Below, piece by piece: positions 19,864 through 28,359 of a stretch of DNA of 28,993 bases. The DNA is from Chara braunii. Taxonomy: Eukaryota; Streptophyta; Charophyceae; Charales; Characeae. A program made the position numbers and the translations under genes. The notes below the pieces were generated by a model, which saw only the letters and a program-made list of their open reading frames with translations, was not told the DNA's origin and ran no database searches. The DNA lies in the NCBI GenBank assembly GCA_003427395.1, contig BFEA01000435.1, positions 495,509 through 524,501 of the forward strand, in the 5' to 3' direction. The stretch's first letter is position 1. Each line of letters opens with the position of its first letter.

Positions 19864-20340
19864 CTTGCTATGTGAGACAACTCCGAGTTAGTTCGCACTT
19901 TGCTGCTGTACTCATAGGACGACCTCGTCATTCATCGACGCCATTGTTGCAGGACTTGCGCTCATTAAGAGAGTAGTCTGACCGTTCCACCCAATAAGAG
20001 AGTAGTCTGACTATTCCACATGAACGACGTATTGGAGATGAGTCGAAGTTAAGCAGCGGTTGCAGGACTTGCGCTCACTTGCGAAGTGCGAATCTACTCT
20101 CACTTATTTTCCAATCGTCGGCGGCGGTTGCAGGACTTGCACTGGTTTGCGAAGTGCGAATCTACTCTCACTTATCGACCCACATGAATGACGTGCAGAA
20201 AATAAGTCGGCATTAGACGGCGGTTGGAAAACTTGCGCTCTCTTGCGATGTGCCAACCAATTACCAATTATCGAACCCTTTCGTGCATATAAATCCCCTG
20301 TATTTTTTGCTTATGCACTTGCTAGAATCGCAACTAACGC
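19864..20340. repeat. Intergenic short tandem repeats between A1 and A2
   Basis: AAGAGAGTAGTCTGAC.(G/A)TTCCAC occurs twice (about 19967-20020). A unit GGCGGTTG.A.GACTTGCGCT, often followed by AAGTGCGAATCTACTCTCACTT, occurs three times (from about 20055, 20122, 20218). Palindrome copies are at 20084-20105 and 20152-20173. Confidence 0.75.
20288..20294 (+). promoter_or_regulatory. Possible TATA box upstream of A2
   Basis: TATAAAT in the context GTGCATATAAATCCCC, about 75 bp ahead of the candidate splice acceptor and 82 bp ahead of the ATG. Spacing is plausible for a core promoter, but the region is AT-variable and no start site can be seen. Confidence 0.3.
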
Positions 20341-20344
20341 GCTT

Positions 20345-20369
20345 CCTTGCGTTTCTCCGCTGATGCAGA
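20345..20369 (+). promoter_or_regulatory. Candidate 3' splice acceptor before paralogue A2
   Basis: TGCGTTTCTCCGCTGATGCAG ends at 20368 (shown in part), one base before ATG 20370. A related sequence TTTTCTGATGCTGG precedes gene B, with TG in place of AG. Confidence 0.5.
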
Positions 20370-21269
20370 ATGGATATCGGGACTTCGTCGCAGAGTAGGA
20401 AGTCCTCAACGCCGGATGTCGATCTAATCATTTTGTTGAAGAACATTTGGGAAGACATTGGACACTCTGATCTGGACAGTGACTACCTGCACCTCGAACA
20501 TGATGTTGCCCCAGACGGGGAAATCCCTTCGTGGTAAAGTGCGGAAGAAGGACAACTTCGGATTTGCTGTGATGTAGGGTCGAACTTTTGGTACATGTAC
20601 ACTCTCATGAAGGATGTACAGACATACCCTATGAGGTTGAAGTCACTTCTGAAGAGGGGACCCGTTGAAGGGGAACCCGTCCAAACTTCTAAGATGGTTG
20701 AAGCATGACACATTTTATGTGAGAAACTTAAGTGGGCATCGTTGGATAAGTTGCATCAAAAACTGTGTGCATGGTTTTGCCTCGGCCAACCGACGAAGTC
20801 GGCGCCGGTGATCATAAACTACTTTGGTCGAGCGAGGGTGTGTAATCGAGGCACCACCGTCGTGACGCTGTTCACTGCCGTGAAGGAGGACGGTCGACGA
20901 ATGAGAGCTGTTTTTCTCGCAAGGGAGGAATTTCACAGTGTCAAGCTCACTTCTTTTCAAGCGTTTCACACATCCGGCCCTACTAGTTCCCTTCCACAGT
21001 TCAAGAACAGGCTCGCCATAGATCAAACACGCAAAGATGAGTTGCATTTGCGGGTCGACTGTTTGGTGCACCAACAACTTCACTACCTCTTCGATAGCTG
21101 CGACGAAATAAATTTCACAGTCGAACATAGGGACAACGAATTGCGGTTTGTTTACCGCCATCTGGATTATTCAGCCTCCGGACCTCAGGAAGTAACTTTG
21201 CACAAAGGGAAGACGAGATATGTCTGCAACTGCCCTTACTGCGATGCTAGACATCTTTATCTTCACTAG
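20370..21269 (+). pseudogene. Unknown family A, copy 2 (300 codons, two in-frame stops)
   Basis: One plus frame from ATG 20370 to TAG 21267-21269, interrupted by TAA 20535-20537 and TGA 20706-20708 only. The first 55 codons read VDLIILLKNIWEDIG and LDSDYLHLEHDV, matching copy 1. After the first stop, CCDVGSNFWYMYTLMKDVQ aligns with the stop-containing stretch of copy 1. The last 175 codons are open: KLCAWFCLGQP, VIINYFGRARVCNRGT, MRAVFLAREEF, LRVDCLVHQQLHYLF, NCPYCDARHLYLH. Stops lie at different places in the two copies, so each broke independently. No family recognised. Confidence 0.65.
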
Positions 21270-21532
21270 CGGCGTTTTGAATCAGTTGCTTCGTGTTTTC
21301 TCTAGTGTGAATAGACTCGCACTATGCTTACAGCCCGTTGAATTCCATGTTCGCCCCCTTACTTATCTCTCGTTCATCATGCCTCGTCCCCTTCGGTATA
21401 CCCCGTCGCATGACAAAATGTCTATCTAATTACCAGTTCATTCGCACTTTGCCAACATCAGACGGTCTCAACTTCGCCGTTTACCCACCTCTCCGTATAT
21501 GGCAATGGAGTTGTTTTCTTTTCTGATGCTGG
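21270..21532. other. Short intergenic stretch A2 to B
   Basis: Contains half-palindromes GTGTGAATAGACTCGCACTA near 21304 and CCAGTTCATTCGCACTTTG near 21433, then a pyrimidine-rich run just before the ATG of B. The position equivalent to the acceptor AG of A2 reads TG (21530-21531). Confidence 0.5.
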
Positions 21533-22257
21533 ATGTCGTCTGGAAGTTTCAGTGGGACGGTCGTTGTCAGAGAGCTGGGCTACTGCGAAAGTTTGCGTAG
21601 TGCAGTTGTTGCCGCAGCTGAAAACATTTATGGTTTAGAGTGGTTTGACAACATTGAGCTTCCCAGATACCGCTACCTTCCGGTCCCTGAAGACGTTCTC
21701 GCTCGTGTCCAGCTGTCTGTTTCGCCCCCGCCTACCCCAGCTTTTCAGTACATTGTGACCGCCACGCTACGCGACAGGCCCGTCTTCTGAATTGATTTCT
21801 ACATTGCGTCCGAAGGGGAGTTGAGAAGCTGTTTGTATTATTCGTACGTAACCAGCATATCTTTCGATAGATACCAGAAGGTTGTGAGCGTGCCATTACG
21901 TTTTTCTTATCGATCTTCATCATGCATATCGCCTCGTGCTTGGATGGGGAATTATTCCTTGTATCCGGCGTGAGAGAAGATGATGACAGTCCCTTGTTCT
22001 GGGAAGACCATTATCCGTTCCAAATCCGTCACTGGAGCAATTTGAATCGGGTTTTAAGAGATATACTCATGCGCGACTTGCCGAATATCAAAGAAGATCT
22101 TCAGGCCCGAATTCCCAAACCAAGTCTCAGGGTGTTCGGATTCTATATGCGAATAGACTCCCATTTATCACCTCACTCCTTTTGCAGTGGGTCTGACCCT
22201 ATCACGTTGTGGACATCATGTCGGGCTTGGATAAGCTTTTGTCTGGGACTTGTGTAG
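21533..22257 (+). pseudogene. Unknown ORF B, broken by one stop and one frameshift
   Basis: ATG 21533 opens 85 codons (VVRELGYCESLRSAVVAA, then PRYRYLPVPEDVLARVQLS, RDRPVF) to TGA 21788-21790. The same frame then stays open through IDFYIASEGELRS and DRYQKVVSVPLRFSY, and a shift near 21905 leads to the frame of 21922-22257 (ELFLVSGVREDDDSPLFWED, NRVLRDILMRDL, RVFGFYMR). The last ~35 codons, after about 22145, run into repeat-like sequence and are probably not native. No known domain. It follows A2 in the same orientation and may be a third accessory gene of the element. Confidence 0.45.
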
Positions 22258-22310
22258 ATAGGTGAACATCGTGTCGGGTTCGGATGACCTTTTGTCTAAT
22301 GCAGGACTTC

Positions 22311-22946
22311 GGCACGAATCAGCGTTCGTGTAGGTCTTCGGCTCGAATCAACTTTCGTGTAGGTCTTCGACATGTTCGTATTAGAGGTAGGGTTTGTTTC
22401 ATGTGTAATGCAGGACTTTTCGGTTTGTGGCGAAGAGGGGGAGTGATATAGACTATACGGAAGCATCTTCTGTAGAAAATGGCATGTTATATAGAGTATA
22501 TGACGTGGGCTGGAATGATTTTTGGAATGCCCACATGTGCCTTAGAACGTGTACTTCAATGATTTTTGGAAAGACTCCATATACTTTGTGAATTTTGGAA
22601 AACTTCCTTGTACTTTACAATTTTGTTCGGCACGAATCAGCGTTCGTGTAGGTCTTCGGCTTCAATCAACTTTTGTGTAGGTCTTCGACATGTTCGTATT
22701 AGAGGTAGGGTTTGTTTCATGTGTAATGCAAGACTTTTCGGCTTGTGGCGAAGAGGGGGAGTGATATAGACTGTATGGAAGCGTCTTCTGTAGAAAAGGG
22801 CATGTCATGTAGAGTATACGACGTGAGTTGGAATGGTTTTTGGAATGCGTACATGTGCCTTAGAACGTGTCCTTCAATGATTTTTGGAAAGACTCCATGT
22901 ACTTTGTGAATTTTGGAAAGCTTCCGTGTACTTTGCAATTTTGTAT
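22311..22946 (+). repeat. Direct repeat, 318-bp unit, two copies
   Basis: GGCACGAATCAGCGTTCGTG starts at 22311 and 22629. Each unit continues through TAGGTCTTCG, GTATTAGAGGTAGGG, GTGGCGAAGAGGGGGAGTGA, AACGTGT.CTTCAATGATTT and ends at CTTTGTGAATTTTGGAAA. The end of the second copy grades into the right inverted repeat, so duplication has extended the arm inward. Confidence 0.92.
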
Positions 22947-24244
22947 TGATTTGTTTTTGAAAACGCCTCTGTGGACTTTGCAATTTGCCATTGAATGATT
23001 CTTTTGCATTGAATGATTTCAGGAAACTCTACTTGTGGTGTGCAACTTCACCTTTTAGAAAAACACTAGGCAACTTGAAGGCGATGACAAGAGTTACTTA
23101 TAGGAATGAATATGTATCTTCTCCACAAAAAAATTTGATGACATTTTCACCGGGCAATATGCAAATGACTAGCCAACGTCCATATTAAATCATCGCGCTG
23201 ATGGTGTGCGCACCTGCTTCTCCATCTAAGTGAGAGTTCATTCTCACTTCTGTTGTGAACGACGAGCACCCTACAACTGTTTCCCTCTCTCCTTTTCTTC
23301 AACTACACCCTCCATCTAAGTCCGAGTTCATTCGCACTTTGAATGAACGCATCGCACTTTGCTTCAACTTGACCTTTACGAAAACAACACGCAACCTGCA
23401 AATGTTTCCCTCTCTCCTTTTTTCCCGAGTTCCGCAAACGAACCGCCGGTAAGCACCTGCACATCACGAAACAAGAGCACGTCCCAATTGGAACATCGTC
23501 GGGTTCTTGCGACGTCGACTCCCGTATGATGACTACACTGAACAGCGGCAGGATGACCGGTCCGCCTCTCCGATGTGGATCTAACGGTGGATTGCGTCAA
23601 ATCTGCTCTCATAGATCCACACCGGGGATGGGGGCCTGGATCCGACTACAGTTTGTTTGTAAGGCATCATATGATGTGTCGATATAACCGACATCCAGAA
23701 CTGCTTGGTGAGCATCTAGTGCTACGCCAATAAGTTCCAAACACGGTCGCAAAGTCCCCTAAGAATGTTCATTGTCGGTTCCTCACATTGTCGATTCCCA
23801 CGTGATGAGTACAATAAACAATGACAGAATGGCAGGTCCCCCTCGTCGGAATGGATCTAACGGTGGATTGCGTCAAATCTGCTCTCAAAGATCCACGCCG
23901 GATAGAAGGTCCTGCAATCAGCCGCTGCTTGCTGGTAAGCATCGTATGATGTGTCCATACGATCGACATCCAAAACTGCTTGGTGAGCATTTAGTGCAAC
24001 GCCAAGCTGTTCTACCGCAAGGTCCCCTAAGAATGCTTTTAGCACTAGAGACCTGAGACCGCCGATTGTTTGGCACTTCTTGAAGATGGTCATTTAAATC
24101 GATGCAGAGGGTCCGTGGTCACTTCCATTGCTTGTATACGTGTCCGTGGGTGCTCGGCCTGGCATACATGTAGTGTTGTTTGACACTTCCTTACGGTGCT
24201 CTGTCGAATGCCGATACCCACGAATTGACTCGCTGTTCAACTAG
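22885..24244 (-). repeat. Right inverted terminal repeat
   Basis: Reverse complement of 77-1915 with indels. Matched blocks include AATTTGCCATTGAATGA near 22981, AGGCAACTTGA near 23068, CATATTAAATCATCGCGCTG near 23180, GCACATCACGAAACAAGAGC near 23458, two ~276-bp array units, GTGCTAAAAGCAT in reverse near 24035, and the exact 22-bp end 24223-24244. The zone 24090-24215 is less similar, with private sequence. Confidence 0.85.
23470..24060. repeat. Tandem array, ~276-bp unit, about two copies, inside right terminal repeat
   Basis: CTAACGGTGGATTGCGTCAA starts at 23581 and 23857. It is the same unit as the left array in reverse orientation; landmarks are CATCTAGTGC, GTCCCCTAAGAATG and GGATCTAACGG. 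The copy number differs from the left arm. Confidence 0.9.

Positions 24245-24247
<3 letters not shown>

Positions 24248-24287
<40 letters not shown>
24248..24287. repeat. (CT)n microsatellite outside the right terminus
   Basis: Pure CT tract after AGT. It mirrors the GA tract outside the left end, so AGTCTCTCT here corresponds to AGAGAGACT there. Confidence 0.95.
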
Positions 24288-24288
<1 letters not shown>

Positions 24289-24420
24289 GCCATGCCCGTT
24301 GATGTGCCTCTCGCCCGGCTGGGTGCAGTGAGGCCGTGCGGTGGTGGTCCTGTTCAACAAGACGCCCGTCATCGGAGTTCCGACGGACGTCCTTGGGGGG
24401 CATGGTTATTTTTTTTCCCT

Positions 24421-24471
24421 GTGAGCTTGGTGAAAGCATTTGCTTAATTTCTTTTTTGTTGTGGCCTGCAG
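24421..24471 (+). other. Candidate 51-nt intron upstream of family C copy 1
   Basis: Starts GTGAGCTTGG and ends TTTCTTTTTTGTTGTGGCCTGCAG (last part); a CTTAAT sequence about 25 bases from the end could serve as branch point. ATG follows 17 bases after the AG. Very short for a plant intron but complete in signals. Confidence 0.4.
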
Positions 24472-24488
24472 GGCATTAGCCGATCCCG

Positions 24489-25382
24489 ATGGTTATGTCG
24501 GAGTTGATTATCCTGGGTGATTGGCGTGAGCGCATGGCATACCCTTTTCCCCCATGCGGGCTGCGCGTCTTCGGCAATGCGACAAGAGACGAGATGGAGT
24601 GTGATTCTTGGATGAAGGTCCCCCCGTTCACTGATGCTCCCCTGGACTCGTGGAAAGAGCTTCAATGGGACATAATGCTCAGGGAGTGTCCGTGGGCTGA
24701 CGACTACAAGTTCGCTAGCATGTGCGAGTTTGGGAGTTTCATTCCCGTGCCTAGAGCAGTGCTCGGTTCAGTTCGGTGCCGTCGCTTGAGTGCAAAGCTG
24801 AAAATTCCTCGTCATCACAATATGTTGGCCTGCAACGTCGTGACTACTTCGCCGCGCACATGGTCCCATGCGCTGAAACACAAGTTGCTTGCCTGTGCAC
24901 GACATTCCGAGTTCCTCGATGAGTACCCGTTGCGCTTTCCAGGGCTGTTGCCTCGAGCAGTTTCCTGCTGCTGCGTTAGATTGCGTCCCGGAAAGTTATT
25001 CTTATCTAGGGTCCTTTGCGTTGCATGTTCGAATCAGAATAGGACCTTGACTGACGCTGTGGTCTACGTGTCTAGGAATGAATTGCACCTCGGGAGAGAC
25101 GGGATCGGTTTGGTCACAATGGAATTCGAAGAGACATGGGATTCGGTAATCGGGGGTAAGATGGATGATGTGGACGCATGGCGTGAGGTTGAAGCTCAAG
25201 CGTCCTCTATACGAGATGCTATAGGGAGGTCTCTGGCCGGAAGGACAGGGTTCGTTCGCATGAAATATATTTCTATGTTCGCGGAAGATGCTCCAGTCCA
25301 TGCGCCGCAGTGTCTTACGTTCGGGTCGCCTGTTCGAACTTTGAATGAACGCATGTGCACACCGGCCTGTCGTCATCGGTAG
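24489..25382 (+). CDS. Unknown family C, copy 1 (297 aa, intact)
   Basis: Uninterrupted frame from ATG 24489; a second in-frame ATG is two codons later. No known domain. It aligns with copies 2 and 3: ECPWADDYKFASMCEFGSFI, SPRTWSHALKHKLL, FLDEYPLRFPG then AVSCCCVRL, SRVLCVACSNQNR, DAVVYVSRNEL, SIRDAIGRSLAGR and FVRMKYISMF. It carries the fullest N-terminus (MAYPFPPCGLRVFGNATRD), which survives as decayed sequence upstream of copies 2 and 3. The C-terminus after FVRMKYISMF differs from copy 3 and ends in the flank. Cys-rich in the middle, no signal peptide or membrane segment. Preceded by a candidate short intron. The long open frame shared with copy 3 suggests past or present selection. Confidence 0.6.
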   Translation: MVMSELIILGDWRERMAYPFPPCGLRVFGNATRDEMECDSWMKVPPFTDAPLDSWKELQWDIMLRECPWADDYKFASMCEFGSFIPVPRAVLGSVRCRRLSAKLKIPRHHNMLACNVVTTSPRTWSHALKHKLLACARHSEFLDEYPLRFPGLLPRAVSCCCVRLRPGKLFLSRVLCVACSNQNRTLTDAVVYVSRNELHLGRDGIGLVTMEFEETWDSVIGGKMDDVDAWREVEAQASSIRDAIGRSLAGRTGFVRMKYISMFAEDAPVHAPQCLTFGSPVRTLNERMCTPACRHR

Positions 25383-25439
25383 AAGTGAAAGTTCTGAACG
25401 GATGTTACACGCTGATTTCCTTATACATTACACACATGA

Positions 25440-25610
25440 GCTCATGGTGTGCGCACCTATCTCTCCATCTAAGTGTGAGTTCACTCGCGCTTGCTGTGTG
25501 CACCACGAGCATTCCACTTCAGTGGTGTGACCACCTGGCTCTCCATCTAACTGCGAGTTCACTTGCACTTGTGCTCTGAACCCCGAGCAATCCGCTTAAG
25601 TGAATGTCTT
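25440..25610 (+). repeat. Two palindrome-bearing modules in tandem
   Basis: CTCTCCATCTAAGTG.GAGTT (first at 25461) and CTCTCCATCTAACTGCGAGT (25540), each completed by a CACTCGCGCTT / CACTTGCACTT half and followed by GTG...C.CCGAGCA. They match modules in all three terminal repeats although they lie between genes. Confidence 0.8.
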
Positions 25611-25789
25611 GACGACTGCGTCTGGGCATGGCCACGACAGTTCCCGTTCGTCAACTATGTTCAAGAGTGTCAACGTGCCCGTGTGTATCGTTTGGTACGT
25701 GCGCGTGGTGTGTAGGGTGCGTATTGGAGGCGACCTTCTCGATACCACGAATCATGGAGTCGATCTTCTCGACACCACGGACCATGAGT

Positions 25790-26754
25790 CCCGAGACGCA
25801 CATTCGCTTGGCAGAACCGTTTCCTCCTTGCACGAGATCCGTGCGGTATTTTAACGGTGTAACTACGATCCACGGAGTGACCGCAGAGGACTTCGACTAG
25901 GACCCCTGGATGACCGTCGTCCCATGCATGGACGAGCATATTGACGATTGGTGCGATGGTAATTGGGCCACGATGGAGAGTCGCTACCTTTGGGCAAGCC
26001 AGTACAAGTTCGCCAACATGTTGGAGTTTGGGAACCTCATCCCGCTGCCTGACGCTGTCCTCGGACACAAGTTCCTGAACCATATGCGCAGAGCACTGGG
26101 CTGCATTGCCGCCATTTCAGCCGCCTCGAGTGCCAATACGTAAGGTCGTCGCCACGAACTTGGGGAGGCTCGCGGAAAGAAAAGTTGGTGGACTGCGCTC
26201 GTCACTGCTCGTTCCTTGAGCAATACCCACTCCGGTGCCCCGGGAATTCTCCACAAGTTGTGTCATATTGTTGTGTGCGATTGACTGTGTCCGGGTCTGA
26301 TTTCGCTAGAGTTTTATGTGCCGCTGCTTCGAACAAGAGCAGGAAACTCGTCGATGCAGTTGTGTTTGTATAACGCAACAAGGTGGTGATTGAGGGGTCT
26401 AAATTCGTGCCGACGCGCGGGCCTGAACGTGTAGATGGGTGGCGCGATTTGGTTATAGCAGGGCCGGTCCAAAACTTTTCGTTGCATCATGAGGTCGAGG
26501 AGAAATTGTTTGATGTACGGGACTGTATAGGGAATTCCTAAGCAAAACCGAGAGTGTTTGTCAGGATGAAATACATCTCCGTCTTTTCGGAGAGTGCATC
26601 AGTCGACGAACAACAGATTTGCATGTACGGATCATCAATGAATGCTTTGTATGGCTTAGGTACACGACGTCGTCCCCTGGTAACCCCGAATGTCACTAGA
26701 TCTGGACGTGTGGTAAGTGAGAGTTCACTCGCACTTTGCTTAAGTGAGGGTTAG
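25790..26754 (+). pseudogene. Unknown family C, copy 2 (decayed)
   Basis: Best frame begins with AEPFPPCTRSVRYFNGV, TAG 25898-25900, then DPWMTVVPCMDEHIDDW, YKFANMLEFGNLIPLPDAV. A frame change near 26070-26125 is followed by SSPRTWGGSRKEKLVDC, FLEQYPLRCPGNSP, SRKLVDAVVFV, TAA 26371-26373, RNKVV.EGSKF, RDCIGNS, TAA 26539-26541 and VFVRMKYISVFSESA. The two TAA codons align with TCA (Ser) and TTA (Leu) of copy 3, single-base changes. It is closer to copy 3 than to copy 1; together with similar upstream DNA this marks a ~1.2-kb tandem duplication. Confidence 0.75.
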
Positions 26755-26800
26755 CTCGCACGTAAGTGAGAGTTCACTCGCACTTTGATTAAGTGAGGAG
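26700..26800 (+). repeat. Pair of palindromes between C2 and C3
   Basis: AAGTGAGAGTTCACTCGCAC(TT) at about 26715-26736 and again at 26764-26785, separated by a degraded copy (TTAAGTGAGGGTTAGCTCGC). Confidence 0.85.
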
Positions 26801-27114
26801 CTAGTCGATATATGGTGCGGGCGTGACGATTGAGTGTTGGCCGCACCAGGGGACTTATCATTGGACAACTTTGTTTACGACGGTCTACACGTCCGTATGT
26901 GTCGTTTGTGTGTCCGTGATGTGTAGGGAGCGTAATGTCGTCGAGACCTTCGACAAGCGTCTGCATGAGTCCCGAGACGTACATGCGCTTCAGTCCCGAG
27001 AAACACATGAGCTTGGCAAAACTGTTTTCACCTTCTGCGACATCGGTGCGACATCATGATGGTCAAACGTGGATCGACTAAGCAGCCAAGGAGGACTTCG
27101 ACGAGGACCCATGG

Positions 27115-27936
27115 ATGACCGTCGTTCCGTACATGAACCGGCATCTCGACGAATGGAACGATAATGATTGGAAGGCGATGGAGCGTTCCTGCCCTTGGGC
27201 AAGCCATTACAAGTTTGCCAACATGTTAGAGTTCGGGAGCCTCATTGCACTGCCTGATGGTGTCCTCCAGCGAAAGACCCTGGACGATAAGGGTAAACCG
27301 ATCCGCTACCGTACCAGCTTCAGACGTCGCCTCCACTGCGAGTACATCACATCTTCGCCACGAACTTGGGGAAGTTCGCAGAAGCAAGAGTTGGTGGACT
27401 GCACTCGTCATTGTTCATTCTTGGAACACTACCCACCCCGTTGCACAGGGACTTCTCCACAAGCTATATCATATTGTTATGTGCGGTTGACTGATGACGG
27501 ATGTCGTTTCGCCAGAGTGCTATGTGTGGCTTCTTCAGACAAAAGTAGAAAACTCGTGGATGCAGTTGTGCTCGTGTCACGGAACGAGATGGTACTTCAG
27601 GGATCCAAGTTCAAGCCCGTGATGCCTCGCCCCGATGTAGATGGGCGGTCAGATTTCGTGAGAGCAGGTCAGGTCAGATGTTTAGAATTGTTTTATGAGG
27701 TAGAACAGAAAGTGTCCGTAATACGAGACTGTATAGGGAATTCCTTAGCACGACGAGGAGGGTTTGTCAGGATGAAATACATGTCCGTGTTTTCGGATAC
27801 TGCAACTGTCCACGAACCACAGAGCCACGTATATGGATCATCTGTGAATGCCATGTATGGTTTCGGTTCACGATCTCGTCCGCGAGAAAACCTGTATGTC
27901 ACAAGATACGGACGTGTGGTTAGACCTTGTGTTTAA
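27115..27936 (+). CDS. Unknown family C, copy 3 (273 aa, intact from ATG)
   Basis: Uninterrupted from ATG 27115 to TAA 27934-27936. The frame extends upstream through AAKEDFDEDPW to TAA 27079-27081, matching coding sequence of copy 2, so this ATG may be a secondary start after loss of the N-terminus. Landmarks are CPWASHYKFANMLEFGSLI, FRRRLHCEYITSSPRTWG, FLEHYPPRCTG, AISYCYVRLTDDG, RVLCVASSDKSRKLVDAVVL, RDCIGNSLARRGGFVRMKYM, and a C-terminus rich in Arg/Gly/Ser ending TRYGRVVRPCV. No known domain, signal peptide or membrane segment. Function unknown. Confidence 0.6.
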   Translation: MTVVPYMNRHLDEWNDNDWKAMERSCPWASHYKFANMLEFGSLIALPDGVLQRKTLDDKGKPIRYRTSFRRRLHCEYITSSPRTWGSSQKQELVDCTRHCSFLEHYPPRCTGTSPQAISYCYVRLTDDGCRFARVLCVASSDKSRKLVDAVVLVSRNEMVLQGSKFKPVMPRPDVDGRSDFVRAGQVRCLELFYEVEQKVSVIRDCIGNSLARRGGFVRMKYMSVFSDTATVHEPQSHVYGSSVNAMYGFGSRSRPRENLYVTRYGRVVRPCV

Positions 27937-28138
27937 GGGCGATTGTAATTCTAATGAACGCTTCTGGTTTTAAAGCTATCTTGTGCTGTGTAGTGATGTT
28001 ACGTCGTCTTGCGATGTCTTGTAGTGTAATTCTATGAATGCTCTCAGACTTTGTGTTTAAGGGATAACATGTTAAAATACAATCTTGTGGAACATGATGT
28101 GCATGTGCACCTTGAAATGGTGGATATGCAGTCAATCA
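27937..28138. other. Short direct repeat after C3
   Basis: TTGTGTTTAAGGG occurs at about 27928 and 28053, and GTAATTCTA(AT)GAA.GCT at about 27945 and 28025. No gene seen. Confidence 0.6.
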
Positions 28139-28260
28139 CACGTTGCCTCTCGCACCTATTGCAACTATTGCCTCTCGCACCTCTATCTTCTACTTCATAC
28201 ACGTTGCCTCTTGCACCTATTGCAACTATTGCCTCTCACACCAATATCTACTACTTGTTT
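28139..28260. repeat. Tandem repeat, 61-bp unit, two copies
   Basis: CGTTGCCTCTCGCACCTATT and CGTTGCCTCTTGCACCTATT start at 28141 and 28202; each is followed by GCAACTATTGCCTCTC.CACC. Confidence 0.92.
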
Positions 28261-28359
28261 TTTGCTTCGAACATTTTTCCGGAAACAACCCCTGTCTACT
28301 TTGCAATGTGCGGTTTGGTGATTTGAACATTTCTCGCAACTCTGCGTGCGATTTTTCCA

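Larger units (their letters stand above)
77..24244. mobile_element. Giant foldback-like DNA element (~24.2 kb) with long inverted terminal repeats
   Basis: The 22 bases at 77-98 (CTAGTTGAACAGCGAG...) are the exact reverse complement of 24223-24244. Inward, similarity continues through a conserved GTTTGGTG / AAGAAGTG zone on the left arm, a ~275-bp tandem array on both arms, a palindrome-bearing module and an AT-richer inner zone (left 1560-1915 against right 22885-23120). Long inverted repeats built of tandem units are the hallmark of foldback transposons, and plant foldback/MULE elements are known to carry Ulp1-like genes; one lies here at 3000-3770. The interior also holds a DUF7869-type transposase-like gene. 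No direct target duplication can be seen because the left flank is a GA microsatellite at the window edge. Most internal genes are broken, so the copy is probably non-autonomous. The alternative is a segmental inverted duplication bounded by older repeats. Confidence 0.7.

Noticed and set aside
24191-24439. Minus-strand frame with a poly-Arg/Glu stretch
   Set aside because: It translates the CT microsatellite.
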